The notes: generated from the letters alone by a model not told the origin. Positions 22,333 through 33,461 are shown, counted from the first letter of the stretch. The stretch: 64,000 bases of DNA from Nymphalis io (GCF_905147045.1 NC_065905.1:3906001-3970000), one strand, 5' to 3'. A program made the numbers and translations.

Positions 22333-22557
22333 TTTTTTTTTAAATAGGAAGATAGTCTAGCAAATGTGCACTTAGTAATCGCCATAGCTCATAGACACTG
22401 GAATTATAAGTAATATTGACCATCCCTTACATCGCCAATGCACTACCAACCTTGGTAACTAAGATACTTATTGATATTCTAAAATACTAAGTATTGCTTT
22501 TTGACGGTAGAATATATGTTGGTACCAAGGGTCTGTGCCACAAGCCCTAACCACCAG
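22333..22557 (-). mobile_element. Family A copy, degraded
   Basis: Starts with a T run and ends aagccctaaccaccag; the middle is strongly diverged. Confidence 0.65.
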
Positions 22558-22921
22558 CTAAATTACATAACGTAATAAATATCACTTTCAAAATACGTAT
22601 ATTAAATAAATATTAAGTCCGTCTTAAAGTATTAGTTGCTAACAGCGAACTAAAGAGAGAGAGTCCGCGTTCAAAACACTTACATAAGACACCTTTCAAG
22701 TTTTCCAATTAGGGAAGCTGTGGTACATGTATCGTTACAAGATTTAACTTGTATCCTCAAGATAATGCGAGAAACATCTGTGCCTCATTGTTGTAAGGCG
22801 AATACACAATTATGTGTTATACGTTCATTGTGATATCCGAAGTCTTGTTAAACATATGTATGTATGTAGGAATTATTTTTCCTTTCGGTAACGCTACTAA
22901 AGTAATGTATTAGTAGTATTT
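22558..22921. other. Unique DNA
   Basis: No gene or repeat recognised. Confidence 0.55.
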
Positions 22922-23108
22922 ACTTAGTGGTAGTGATTTGTGCAAGCCCTAAAGGAAGGGAAAGTGAGCTAGTGTAACTACATGCATAAGGGATATAATA
23001 TCTTAGTTCCAAGATTGATGGCGCATTGGTAAAATCATAATTGATATTTCAAACGGTACCAATGCCTATGCCTTACCATCAGGTGGCCCTTCTGCCCGTC
23101 CCAACTGT
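22922..23108 (+). mobile_element. Family A copy, degraded
   Basis: gtgatttgtgcaagccct start, then a deletion, then the ttaccatcaggtggccc end. Followed at once by a family B copy. Confidence 0.65.
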
Positions 23109-23125
23109 GTAAGTAACTAAGTAAG

Positions 23126-23475
23126 TAAGTAACAGGCTGTAAATGTCCCAATGCGGGTTGGTGGAATACACATGTGGCAGAATTTCGATGAAATTATACC
23201 ATTTATACCATTTATTTTGCTACACACATACATTACATAGATTATACAGAAGAAAAATAATTAAATTTAAAGAATACAGTGTAGGTAGCAAGGGGTTCAT
23301 CTCAGTATAATTAGACACAGGCAGGTTTCCTCAAGATGTTTTCCTTCACCGAAAAGCACGAAATGAATTATAAACAGAAATTAAGCACATAAAAATTCAA
23401 AGGTGCTTGCCCGGGCTTGAACCCACGTTCATCGATTTAGATTCACGCGTTCTTACCACTGGGCCATTTCGTCCC
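23126..23475 (-). mobile_element. Family B SINE, deleted and interrupted
   Basis: The tail half has lost its centre: aatgtccca passes directly to atgcgggttgg at a cca microhomology. The element is then split at 23196/23309 by a 112-bp insertion. The head (gggccatttcg) ends near 23472. Confidence 0.78.
23197..23308 (-). mobile_element. 112-bp insertion nested in a SINE
   Basis: Flanked by aatta on both sides (23192-23196, 23309-23313). On the minus strand it ends aataaatggtataaatggta, a repeated-unit tail like that of some LINEs. It is probably a heavily 5'-truncated LINE insertion; the family is unidentified. Confidence 0.55.
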
Positions 23476-23509
23476 AACTGTGTAATAATAACAAAAACAT
23501 TTTTCTGTT

Positions 23510-23692
23510 ACTGAGGCTCGTTATTATTGCTCGGGGCCACCACGCAGCTTCGATGCGATTAGGTGGATTCAAATCTGTTATAAGTTCATCAACAATGTTT
23601 TCCTTAATTAAGAACATAAAAACTCAATGGTGTTAAGCCGGGATTGAACCCTTAACGTTCGGTTAAAATTAACCTTTTCTAGCTATCTCGAC
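23510..23692 (-). mobile_element. Family B SINE, old and degraded
   Basis: Order of blocks (ccaccacgc, gttttcctt, gtgttaagccgggattgaac, gttcggttaa) matches family B with many changes. Confidence 0.6.
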
Positions 23693-23786
23693 GATCGTTT
23701 TATGTACATTTAATATTAGGTTACTGACAATATTTTTGAATAATTTATACTATAATAAATTTTTGGAGTTGGACAATTATTGATTA

Positions 23787-23832
23787 GAATTCTATCTCCT
23801 AATGTATACTCCTACATTAGGAGATAGAATTC
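23787..23832. repeat. Perfect palindrome, 20-bp arms, 6-nt loop
   Basis: gaattctatctcctaatgta at 23787-23806, loop tactcc, exact reverse complement 23813-23832. A Helitron-end-like string (tttataatattagttag) lies just downstream at about 23857. Confidence 0.92.
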
Positions 23833-23919
23833 AAAGATATATCAAGACCGCATCGTATTTATAATATTAGTTAGAATTTATTATATTATGCATATTAGCA
23901 AATTGGCCACGAGTTAGTA

Positions 23920-23999
23920 TGTGGTACCGTAGACATTGGTACTGTAAGAAATATTCAATATCCCTTACATCGCCTATCCGCCAACAACCTTGGAACTAT
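23920..23999 (-). mobile_element. Family A fragment
   Basis: gtagacattggtactgtaag through caacaaccttgg only. Confidence 0.55.
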
Positions 24000-24618
24000 A
24001 ACTTGAATAGATTTAACGAAAATAATTTTCATTATTTTATATCATCTTCATTATTCATAAATTCAAATATAATTATGATACAAAGTTGTCTTTTATTCAT
24101 TGAATGGTTTATGCATGACGTTAAACTCGAGTTACATACAATAAACGTTTATATAATAGAATTAACAAAACAAAATATTGTTTTTGCTGTATAACATTGT
24201 TCATCAAAAGTTCGGATGCGAAAATTTTTTTTATAAGTTGCGGTTGAATTTTTGATCTATTATAAAATATGTTATGGTTATATATAAAAAAAAGAATATT
24301 GTATTATATACATATATATTTATTTCGTTAAAACTGTATATAATGAATTGGGTTATACATTTATGAACACGATAAATAAGAATAAAAGATAAAATAAATT
24401 CTTATAATTCTAATTTTTTCATTACAGTTAAGTGTATCTTACTAAACTAGTAGTGAAGTGACTAGCAGAATAGAATAACATAGTGATATTATATATATTT
24501 ACATTTCAATCAATCTGAAACAATAAAAAATATTAAGTAATTAAAGAAGTGGATAAAAAATATTTAGAAAAAAAAGATTAACATGATAAATTTGCAATAT
24601 ATTTGAGTCCATTTTTAA
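24000..24618. other. Very A+T-rich DNA
   Basis: The 91-codon open frame at 23919-24194 partly overlaps a SINE fragment and is low in complexity. No gene. Confidence 0.55.
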
Positions 24619-24680
24619 TGAGGCAACTGAAATGTATAATAAAACAAGATTTTGTCTTATTATACATCTCAGTTGCCTCA
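24619..24680. repeat. Hairpin: 29-bp arms, 4-nt loop, two mismatches
   Basis: Arms 24619-24647 and 24652-24680 around the loop gatt; both differences are transitions. Arms begin tgaggcaactga. A transcript of the minus strand would pair along all 29 positions, counting two G-U pairs. Confidence 0.9.
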
Positions 24681-25012
24681 ACACCCTTTGTCTTTCTATA
24701 TACTATTTCTATGTAGTTTCTTTTTGTTTCGATGCAATATCTTTCAAGTTTCAAGTTCTCGTTTTTATTTCTAAAGGCTGGCTGAAGTATTGATAAATAT
24801 ATAAATTATTTATATAACAACATTATTTCATTTAAGTACTGATATTCACTTTAATTACACATCCAAAGTTTATATAAAAACTTTGCCGTAATTCAAAACG
24901 CATTTTTTTCCCAAATCGATTATAAATATTATAAAGTATTCCAGATCTCGATGCCATCATGTTCATTAAATGTCAAAGTGTTTTGTCTTTGCTCATCCTG
25001 CGATTGGAATAT
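24681..25012. other. A+T-rich DNA
   Basis: Nothing recognised. Confidence 0.55.
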
Positions 25013-25058
25013 AGACTAACTTATATTATATATTTAAATATATAATATAAGTTAGTCT
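25013..25058. repeat. Perfect 46-bp palindrome, no loop
   Basis: agactaacttatattatata begins the left arm (25013-25035); 25036-25058 is its exact reverse complement. The palindrome ends at the 5' edge of a truncated family B SINE. Confidence 0.93.
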
Positions 25059-25250
25059 GAGTTCAAACCCGGGCAAGCACCACTGAAATTTCATATGCCT
25101 TATTCGTATTTATAATTCATCTCGTACTTGGTAAAAGAAAACATCGGTAGGAAACCTACTGCTGCTGCACGTGGTGAAATCAATTCCTTTAAAAAGGTAA
25201 GCCTAAGGTAACCCAGCAGTGGGATATTATCAGACTGTTACTTACTGTTA
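25059..25250 (+). mobile_element. Family B SINE, 5'-truncated
   Basis: Starts within the B box (gagttcaaacccgggcaagc), lacking the A box, and runs to the cagactgttacttactgtt tail. Its 5' junction is the palindrome at 25013-25058. Confidence 0.8.
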
Positions 25251-25651
25251 TGTTTATATACAAATGAATCAACAAAATGATTATAAATGTAACGCTTTGG
25301 GCCACGTGAAATATTTTACTATTTCCATGAACTTACTTGGAATTTTTAATAACAATAGTAATCATATACTTAATTTATATATAAAACATAAAGTAGACAA
25401 AGGATTGTATAATATTCTTTATTTTAAATTGAGAACAATATACATTATTTCAAAGAGCAAAATTCATAACGTAAGAGCGTTTGTTTTCTGTTTTTGATAC
25501 TAAAACAAGAAAAATATTTTTCAAATCCTGTTTGTCTCATTCTGTATATTAAATTCAAGAAATTAAAATGTTAAATTATGACACGTTAAGTATATCATTT
25601 ATTAATGTTTAATCTTATGTGAATCTAAGTCTAGTTCACCGTGAAATGGAG
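25251..25651. other. A+T-rich DNA
   Basis: The 92-codon frame at 25219-25497 starts inside the SINE tail and is rich in Ile, Asn and Tyr codons; not credible as a gene. Confidence 0.5.
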
Positions 25652-25703
25652 TTTTTTTTGTAACATAGGATGGGCAAATGGGCCACCTGATGGTAATCAC
25701 CAT
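25652..25703 (-). mobile_element. Family A tail fragment, target of a LINE
   Basis: Only the last 50 bp or so of family A (T run, ggatgggcaaatgggccacc). Its end, tgatggtaatcaccat (25688-25703), is repeated after the adjacent LINE. Confidence 0.65.
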
Positions 25704-26596
25704 CTTCTTCTGCCTAGCGTTTTCCCGGCCTAGTAACGCCAGGGTCCGCTTTCCTGCATCTATGCTTCCACTTTGCCCGATCTAAAGCGTCCTCCTTAGT
25801 GAGATCGTGCTCTCTCATATCGTCCCTCACAACATCAAGCCAGCGCTTCTTGGGCCTGCCGCGAGATCTAGGGCCTTCGACAACAAAGTCCAGGCATCGG
25901 TTCCCGACATAGTCTGGTGGTCTGCGGCTAATGTAGCCAAACCAACGCAGACGGCTTTCCTGCAACTTATCCGCTACATCGCAAACTCCAAGGCTACCAT
26001 GGATGTGCTCGTTACGAATGCGATCTAGTCGCGTAACGCCACACATCCACCGCAGCATCTTTATTTCCGCGACGTGAAGTTTCTGAACGTGTCTGAGCTG
26101 GCCACGTCTCGCTGCCATACAATAAGACTGGTCGGATGATGCACTTGTAAACAAGGCCCTTTAATTTTACCGGTATCCTGCGATCACAGATTACCCCGGT
26201 GACTTCCCGCCATTTGGCCCAGGCGGCGTTTATTCGAGCTCTGACGTCGTGGTCGACTGTATCAGACTCATGCAGTACGGACCCGAGGTATTTAAACTTT
26301 TCCGTCTTGATAACGGATTCTCCGCCTATCTTTATGGGTTCGAGGTCCGTACTACCACAGGCCATATACTCGGTCTTCGCAACATTTAGCATCAGACCGC
26401 CCCTCTCTAGCACACCCTTCCACTGGTTCATCTTTTGCTCCAATATCTGCTTGTCCTCATCTACCAGTGCAATATCATCAGCATACATCATGAGCCAGGG
26501 AGACGGCTAATGGGCTTTCGCTGTGACAACGTCAAGCAATACACTGAACAGAAAAGGACTCAGGGCTGAGCCTTGGTGGACACCAACTGTGATTGA
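25704..26596 (-). mobile_element. RTE-type LINE, 5'-truncated, 16-bp target duplication
   Basis: tgatggtaatcaccat lies at 25688-25703 and 26597-26612, an exact target duplication that fixes both ends. The 3' end has almost no untranslated region: the stop at 25714-25716 is followed by only gcagaagaag. The 5' end stops in the middle of the reverse transcriptase, a typical incomplete reverse-transcription product. Confidence 0.9.
25714..26596 (-). pseudogene. RTE LINE reverse transcriptase C-terminal part, broken
   Basis: From 26596 leftward the frame reads SITVGVHQGSALSPF, the motif ahead of the active site, then meets one in-frame TAG. It continues with MMYADDIALV, whose two Asp belong to the catalytic palm. 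The next 150 residues include FKYLGSVL and RPVLLYGSETW, the usual thumb and post-RT motifs. Near 26110 a frameshift moves the reading into the frame 26154-25714, which carries KLHVAEIKMLRWMCGVTRLD and RLRWFGYISRRP, the RTE-type C-terminal domain. The fingers, the first catalytic Asp and the whole endonuclease are absent. Confidence 0.85.
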
Positions 26597-26612
26597 TGAT
26601 GGTAATCACCAT

Positions 26613-27304
26613 ATATAACTTTATATACATTAAAAAAATATATAATTAGATTTACATATATAAATAAAAAAAGAAATAATTAATACGCTATCATAATATA
26701 TATCACATAGTGTTTAACACGCATACAATATATATAAATAAATATATGTATATATATTCCAATCACACAGATTTTTTCCCTTTTGCCATTATTGATTTAA
26801 TATCCGAAAGAAGATACGGGACTGTTTAACGGAACTTTTGGTTAAACACTGTTTCTGTATCTATGATTATTATTATTTTTAATTTGACTTCAGTTAAATA
26901 TAAATGCTAACAAAAGACTTCCTTTATATTTTCCTTATAAGACTAAATTCTCCTTAAGTTGTATCTCCATTGTTAGCTATGTTAGAAATGTAGAGCAGAA
27001 CTCGAGGCTGAATGCTAGAATTAAATTTTATGAAGCTAGAATTTATGGCGGCACTATTTTCTATGTAAATATTATTAACAGTAATGGCGTTAAATACTTA
27101 ATTAAGATTGTATTAGTGTTCGAATTGTTGGAGCTCGAGATTGTAATGTTGTAACACAAATTGCATAGAAATAATAATTATTATAAGACAACTCAGTAAG
27201 TTAAAATGGAGAAAAATATCTGCCTTTTGTGCATATAAACTTGACTCAATACGAGCAATACATTAAAAAAACCACATTCGTCTGCGTGTAATTTTGTAAT
27301 GATG
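26613..27304. other. Very A+T-rich DNA
   Basis: About 26785-26835 (ttattgatttaatatccgaa) faintly resembles part of family E. No gene. Confidence 0.45.
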
Positions 27305-27431
27305 ATGCGGACTGGCAAGTAGGCCACCTAAAGTTATATCTACCTATAGATCATTGGCACTGTAAGAAATATAAAGCATCCTTTACATTGCCAATTATGT
27401 ACCACCGACCTTGGCAACTAATTTGTTATGT
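27305..27431 (-). mobile_element. Family A copy, degraded
   Basis: caagtaggccacct, tcattggcactgtaagaaat and ccgaccttggcaacta blocks. Confidence 0.6.
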
Positions 27432-27447
27432 CGTATAACTGTAGTTC

Positions 27448-27734
27448 ACTGGTGGAAGGGCTTTGTACAAGCTCGTCTGGGTAGGTACCACCCACTCACC
27501 AGACATTCTACCGAAAAACAGCAGTACATGATATTGTTGTATGATGATGAGTGAGCCAGTGTAATTACAGGCACAAGGGACTTATACAATATCTTAGTTC
27601 CCAAAGTTGGTGGGGCATTGGTGATATAAGCGATAGTTAACATTTCTTACAATGCCAGTGTCTATGGGCGTTGGTGACCACTTACCATCAGGTGGCCCAT
27701 ATATCCGTCCGCCTTCCTATTCTATATAAAAAAA
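27448..27734 (+). mobile_element. Family A SINE-like repeat
   Basis: Nearly complete, with a short deletion at about 27540 and an intact ccttcctattctatataaaa tail. Confidence 0.82.
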
Positions 27735-27766
27735 TGACTTAAGTTAACCGATTGCGGTTTACTTAT

Positions 27767-28090
27767 ATCTATGGGCGTTGGTGACCACTTACCATAAGGT
27801 GGCCCGTATGCTCGTCCGCCTACCAATGCAATGTAAAAAAAAGGTACACTGGCTCATACGCCCTTCAAACTGGAATACAACAATACTTAGTATCGCTGCT
27901 TAGTGGTAGAATATATGATGAGTGGTTGGTACCTACCTAGCAGGGATTGCACGAAGCCCACCAAGTACATATATATAATAAAGTTTCAAAAATTTCTTAA
28001 AAAATACAAAAAAACACTTATTCAGAAGGAATTGCACGAAGCTCACCAAGTACATACTTACATATATAATAAAGGTTAAAAAAATTAAAA
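27767..28090. repeat. Family A fragments and a local 85-bp-period duplication
   Basis: 27767-27842 is the 3' end of a plus-strand copy and 27845-27963 the 5' half of a minus-strand copy. The end of the latter plus non-SINE flank is duplicated: 27944-28003 and 28028-28090 share attgcacgaag, caccaagtacat and atataataaag. Confidence 0.65.
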
Positions 28091-28107
28091 AAAGTCTAAC
28101 GTACAAA

Positions 28108-28169
28108 GATTTTTCAAATCGTTCTTGTAGATCCTGAGATTAGCGCGTTGAAAAAAAAAACGCTTTATA
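28108..28169 (-). mobile_element. Helitron-like fragment
   Basis: gatcctgagattagcgcgtt is the conserved inner segment of this element type (compare 62770 region). A family A copy starts at its end. Confidence 0.5.
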
Positions 28170-28467
28170 TTTTTTTTTTTTTTTATAGAATAGGAAGGCG
28201 GACGAGCATATGGGCCACCTGATGGTAAGTGGTCACCAACGCTCTTAGACATTGGCATTGTAAGAAATGTCAACCATCGCTTACATATCCAATGCGCCAC
28301 CAACCTTGGGAACTAAGATTTTATGTCCCTTGTGCCTGTAATTACACTGGCTCACTCACCCTTCAAACCGGAACACAACAATATCAAGTATTGCTGTTTT
28401 GTGGTAGAATATCTGATGAGTGGGTGGTACCTACCCAGACGAGCTTGCACAAAGCCCTACCACCAGT
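28170..28467 (-). mobile_element. Family A SINE-like repeat, young-looking
   Basis: Full length with a 15-base tail run and about three differences from 2503-2798. It lies in the same orientation as that copy. Confidence 0.87.
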
Positions 28468-28774
28468 AAAAGTATTATTGGCATTTATTTAGATCAATAC
28501 CATTTTCTTTTGACGTATAGTGATAGCCGATAAGCAATAAATAAAATTGCCTCACAGTAATACGCTTGGAAAGAAAAGCAATTTAAATAGTGTCGCGAAT
28601 TGCATTCTCAAATAATAGCATCCTTGTAGCTGTTGGCACTTTAACGCTAGAGATAGCTATGTACCTCAACACACATTTTATAATATTACTACAGAAATGT
28701 TGCTTCTAATGCAGTATTTCTGTAGGTATTTCAATAAATATATTTAAAAAAGAAACGATTATATTTTATCTGAT
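28468..28774. other. A+T-rich DNA
   Basis: Nothing recognised. Confidence 0.55.
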
Positions 28775-29026
28775 TTATAATAGGCTGACTAGGAAATGGG
28801 TTATCTGATGGTAATACCGCCAATATTGACACTGTAAGAAATATTAACCATTCTTTATATCGTCAATGTACTGGTAACCTTATGTAAGTAGCTATTTCAT
28901 TTGTACCTGTAAATATACTTGCCAAAACCGGAGCACAAAAATATTAAGTCTTGCTGTTTAGCAGTAGAATAAGTGATGAGCGGCCGATATATACCCTGAC
29001 GGGCTTGCACATAGTCCTATCACCAA
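28775..29026 (-). mobile_element. Family A copy, degraded
   Basis: All blocks in order (gttatctgatggtaa, gacactgtaagaaat, aagtcttgctgtttagcagt, cgggcttgcac), heavily substituted. Confidence 0.68.
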
Positions 29027-29945
29027 ATAAAATTGATTACAATATCCTGAACGAATTACAATATTATGCTGTATATAATAAATTTAGATATATATCGTAT
29101 CGAATCGAAGAAGTTGATCGATTAAATATTGGAAACAAATAGTTTACACATTTATACAGTGTTTTAATTTCTTTACCAAATATAAAGATGTTCGAGAAAT
29201 TTCATTTAAGGAGTTTTTATTCGCATCCGTTCCGTAGCCCGTGTTTACATAAAGACGGTCGAAGCAACTTTCCGCATAATTTTATTTTTCAAGTCTTCGG
29301 ACCGACTTCAGTTAAAGTTCTTGCTTGATTTCTTCTTTGGCAATTTTATTCACTATTTTCAACCAAGTTTGGTGGGCGGACGTAATAAACAAAAGTTCTA
29401 CCGAGTGACCCTTTTAAACTGCTCTGTCATTGTTATTAATTTTTTCTACGAATAATAAAACTTTCTGAGCTAATTAATTGGTATGCCTTAAGTAATTATT
29501 TGCAGTTAAAACTTTGTAATGAATGGTTCATTTGACTAGATTTGCAGAAATAGCATTTACAGAAATTGAATAGTATTTTTATCGGTATTGATTTGATTGA
29601 GATCCAGGTTTTGTTTTAATGAATCTATCTTTACTGATAAATGAGGATACATTTTATTGAGATGCCTAACTTAAAAAATATCCCTCCCATGCAGGACAGC
29701 ATTTCGGAGAAGGTTTTAGTATATAATGTTAATGTATAAGTGAGCTTTGCAATTTCACCCTTTTTTAAATTAAAAATATTGATACGCTGATCGAACACCA
29801 AACGGACCAGTCTAGGAATCCAAATTTCCACTAAGATCAATTAACAACGACCAGGAAGAAAACTGACATAAAACAAGATCACTATCCACCAAATTGGTCG
29901 ATAAACAGAGAAGAATAAGTTTGAAACAGACAAGACAGATATTTG
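29027..29945. other. Unique DNA, slightly G+C-richer at 29215-29370
   Basis: No open frame of interest; a possible regulatory or simply non-repetitive stretch. Confidence 0.45.
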
Positions 29946-30205
29946 ACGAGCCGGTTGGCGTGGTTGGTAGATACTTGCCTTTCACGCCGAAGGTTGTGGG
30001 TTCGATTCCCACCCAGGACAGACATTTGTGTGCATGAACATATCTGTTTGTCCTGAGTCTGGATGTAATTATCTATATAAGTATGTATTTACAAAAGAAA
30101 AGTAGTATATGTAGTATATCAGTTGTCTGGTTTCTATAGCACAAGCTTTGTACAAGCTTAATTTTGGATCAGATGGCCGTGTGTGAAAAATGTATCAGGA
30201 TATTA
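29946..30205 (+). mobile_element. Family D tRNA-derived SINE
   Basis: Head gacgagccggttggcgtggt (A-box region) and gtgggttcgattcccaccc (B box) form a tRNA-like unit, followed by the body shared with 9005-9273 and 10503-10612. It is not a functional tRNA gene, since no acceptor stem closes the unit. Confidence 0.75.
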
Positions 30206-31656
30206 TTATTATATAACTATTTAAAATAAAATTCGGAATTGTTTGTTTGTGTGAGTGAATTATTATAAGTAATTTGGAGAGATGTTACTAAAATACCAAT
30301 ATCTATAATAATGCACTCACGCGAACAAACATTTCAAATTACTAATCGAACAACCGAAATCCACAAATCCGATTAACACAACCACAATAATATCCGAATA
30401 TAATATAGTTTTTTAGTAAAATTCCGATAAAATGAATTTTATTGGCGACTAGAATGCGGAGATCGATGCTCTCCATCCATTTTAGACGCTCAATAAGTAT
30501 CTGACGTAATGAACGTTAGGGCTTTCAATCGACGATCAGATCTTACTCGAAAATGTCCGTCCATTGCAAGAAGAACTCGAGTAGGGACATGTGATTGATA
30601 TAAGTGGATTTTAATTAAGATACGAAATCTTAGATGGATTCCTTTGAATTTCTCTTTGGTTTTCAGTATATAGTTCGCTTAAAAGAAGGTTTTAAATATA
30701 TTTTTTTATGTTACTAAACTTATTTATTATAATTTTATTGACTGGTTTGTAATTTAATTCAAGTTTTTAAAGTTAATTTTAAGTACGTCTACTCGTTTCG
30801 ATAAAGAATTTAGAATCGAAGATACTAAATATTATGATATATTAAACGTATGGTACGTTATAAGTTTTCAGATCCAGTATGCTTTAGACACATGGAGGTG
30901 ATAAAACGTAAAAATTAAATTTTGTCGTTTATAGTATTAATAAATTGATAACTTCTCGGTGCCCTCACATTTATTTACTATAAAGAATACGCTAACATAA
31001 TTGTTAATTTTTTTATAAATATAAATAAAATGAATTTATAACTCAAAAGATATTAATAATATAATCTGCTCAGCGGAAGCAACGGAAATTGGTAAAAAGT
31101 TACTGTTACGTTTATTGAAGTATTTATCGGAAAAATAAATTGAAAACGCCAGGAAAATTGTTATATATTGATTTTATTTTTAGAACAATAAAGATGTATT
31201 ATGATGATAAACCATATTATTGTTATTACTTATATCGTCGATACCAATAATTTAAGAGTTACCAATTAAAAATATTCAATATTGAATCTTTTGAATATTT
31301 CCAAGATTGTAACGCTATTGTTACAGTTCGTATCGTATGGCTAATAATGTTTTCCCTTTTTTCGACACGTTATTTTATCGCCTGGCAACAAATCTCCCAA
31401 AGTTTTGTATTGGCAATTTCGGATATAATATAAAGTATTACGTTAACAGTTTAGATATATGTTTAAACTTTCCGTTCGTATGACGTACGAAACACGTGTT
31501 TGTTATTGATATTTAATTTCAACTGATTCTGTAAATTTGTTTTTTTTTGTCATCACCCTAATATTATACAGAAGTATAGTTTTGTTTATATGTTTGTACC
31601 GGATTCACAATAAAATTACTAATCCAATTGAATCTGTTGGCGGTTTGAAGGACTTT
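30206..31656. other. A+T-rich unique DNA
   Basis: 30440-30620 has more even base composition but no open frame; otherwise nothing seen. Confidence 0.5.
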
Positions 31657-31948
31657 ACTGGTGGTAGAGCTTTGTGCAAGCTTGTCTGGGTAGGTACCAC
31701 CCACTCATCAGATATTCTACCGCAAAACAGCAGTACTTGGTATTGTTGTGTTCCGGTTTGAAGGGTGAGTGAGCCAGTGTAATTACAGGCACAAGGGACA
31801 TAACATCTTAATCCCCAAGGTTGGTGGCGCATTGGTGATGTAAGCGATGGTTAACATTTCTTACAATGCCAATGTCTAAGGGCGTTTGGTGACCACTTAC
31901 CATCAGGTGGCCCATATGCTCGTCCGCCTTCCTATTGTATAAAAAAAA
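31657..31948 (+). mobile_element. Family A SINE-like repeat
   Basis: Full length, close to 3328-3616 (both carry cataacatcttaatcccc). An older family A remnant follows in the same orientation. Confidence 0.85.
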
Positions 31949-31950
31949 GT

Positions 31951-32140
31951 TAGGAAGCCAGTGTAACAAGTATAAATAAACAAGCAGAAATAAAATGTTA
32001 TTTTCCAAGGTTGGTGGTGAAATGCCAATCTAAAGAACGGTTAATATTTCATACAGAACAAATGTGTAAAGGTGGTGATTACTTACCATCAGGTGGTCCA
32101 TTTACCTGTCTGCCTACCTATTTTATATAAAAATAATAAT
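31951..32140 (+). mobile_element. Family A copy, degraded
   Basis: gccagtgtaacaag, tttccaaggttggtgg and cttaccatcaggtggtcc blocks, then a tattttatataaaa tail. Confidence 0.65.
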
Positions 32141-32531
32141 AATATGTCCTTTTTAAAAAAAATATCTTTGACAATTTTATCCAAATAGAAATGATCAAAT
32201 TTATTCAATTTAACCGTCCGAAGACGTTTTCTATTGTACATAAAAAGAACATTTGAATTAAATAAAACCCTAATCAGATTAAAGGGATGAATTTCGTTTT
32301 ATTGAAATAAATCTTGTCGATACTTAAGCTATTCGAATAAAATTGAACGCAGAGAGACGCTTGGATGGGAACGTGGATATTGCAATAGCTGGAACATGCT
32401 TTTATTGAATAAAATTTGATGTTTTATGGAATTCGTTCGAATGTGCAGATGTATTATGATAAATGTATACAAATGCGATTGTGTTTTCACATGAAATAAT
32501 TCTTAGTGCTTTAATAACTTGTCTATCTTTG
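32141..32531. other. A+T-rich DNA
   Basis: Nothing recognised. Confidence 0.55.
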
Positions 32532-32768
32532 TAGTGGTGGTGCTTTTGTAAAATGCTATTAATCACATATTCAACAAAACTGCACTATTTAGTATTGCTG
32601 TGTTCCAGTTTCAAGGTTGATAGAACCAGTGTAACCGAAAAGGAACATAACATCTTAGTTCCCATGATTGCTGGAGCATTGGAAATGTAAAAGATGGTTG
32701 ATATTTTTTACAGTGGCGATGTCTAGGTGACAAATGGATTTGTCAGTCTGCCTTCCTATTTCAATAAA
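32532..32768 (+). mobile_element. Family A copy, degraded
   Basis: tattgctgtgttccagtttc, aacatcttagttcccatgat and ctgccttcctattt blocks. Confidence 0.68.
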
Positions 32769-33461
32769 TATTTTACGTGTGTCAATTTCTTATATTGAAT
32801 AAGGGAGTTGACATGTTAAAAAAGAATTGTTTTTAATATAAGTCTCGACTTCTGCCTTTGACCGATTAATTAAGAAGCGGTAACCACATACCATCAGGCC
32901 ATTCTGCATACCTTTATACTATGATTTTAACGATGAATAAAATATTTAAAAATAATAATAAATTATACTTCGACGTCTTAAGAAAGTTTTTAAAACAACT
33001 CAATAGACTCATGCATAATCAACTTAAACAGGTAACACAGCTGAAAGGGAATTGTGAAGTAGCTCTAAAACCAATTTTGAACTTGCTTTGTACATGGAAA
33101 TTTCTGGCTATTGTTGGAGAGGTAAAATTGAGCGTAAAATTTAAATCTCCTACCTGGAAACTTGGCGCAATTTTCTCAGGTTAAATTGTTTACTTATGAG
33201 AATGAAACGTATAACCTACACTTCGTTTATTCAAATCTAATTTATCTTCGTCAAAGACTAAGCTTATATGATTGTTAAGCGCTACTTTGGTCTGTTTGAC
33301 TATCAGGAATGGCTATATTGGAGAGTAAAAATTCTCCAAATTCTCTTTATTTAACAAATTTTAGTAGTAAAAGTGACCTCGGACTAATTATGAATAATAT
33401 AAGAAAATGCAATTTAAATTAATTAATATATTATTATAATTATGTGGTACCGGATACATTG
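32769..33461. other. A+T-rich DNA
   Basis: The 87-codon frame at 32921-33184 is Asn/Lys-rich at its start with no recognised motif; I do not call it a gene. Confidence 0.5.

Noticed and set aside
29946..30020. tRNA gene
   Set aside because: tRNA-like head of family D; the unit does not close into a cloverleaf and is repeated with the SINE body.
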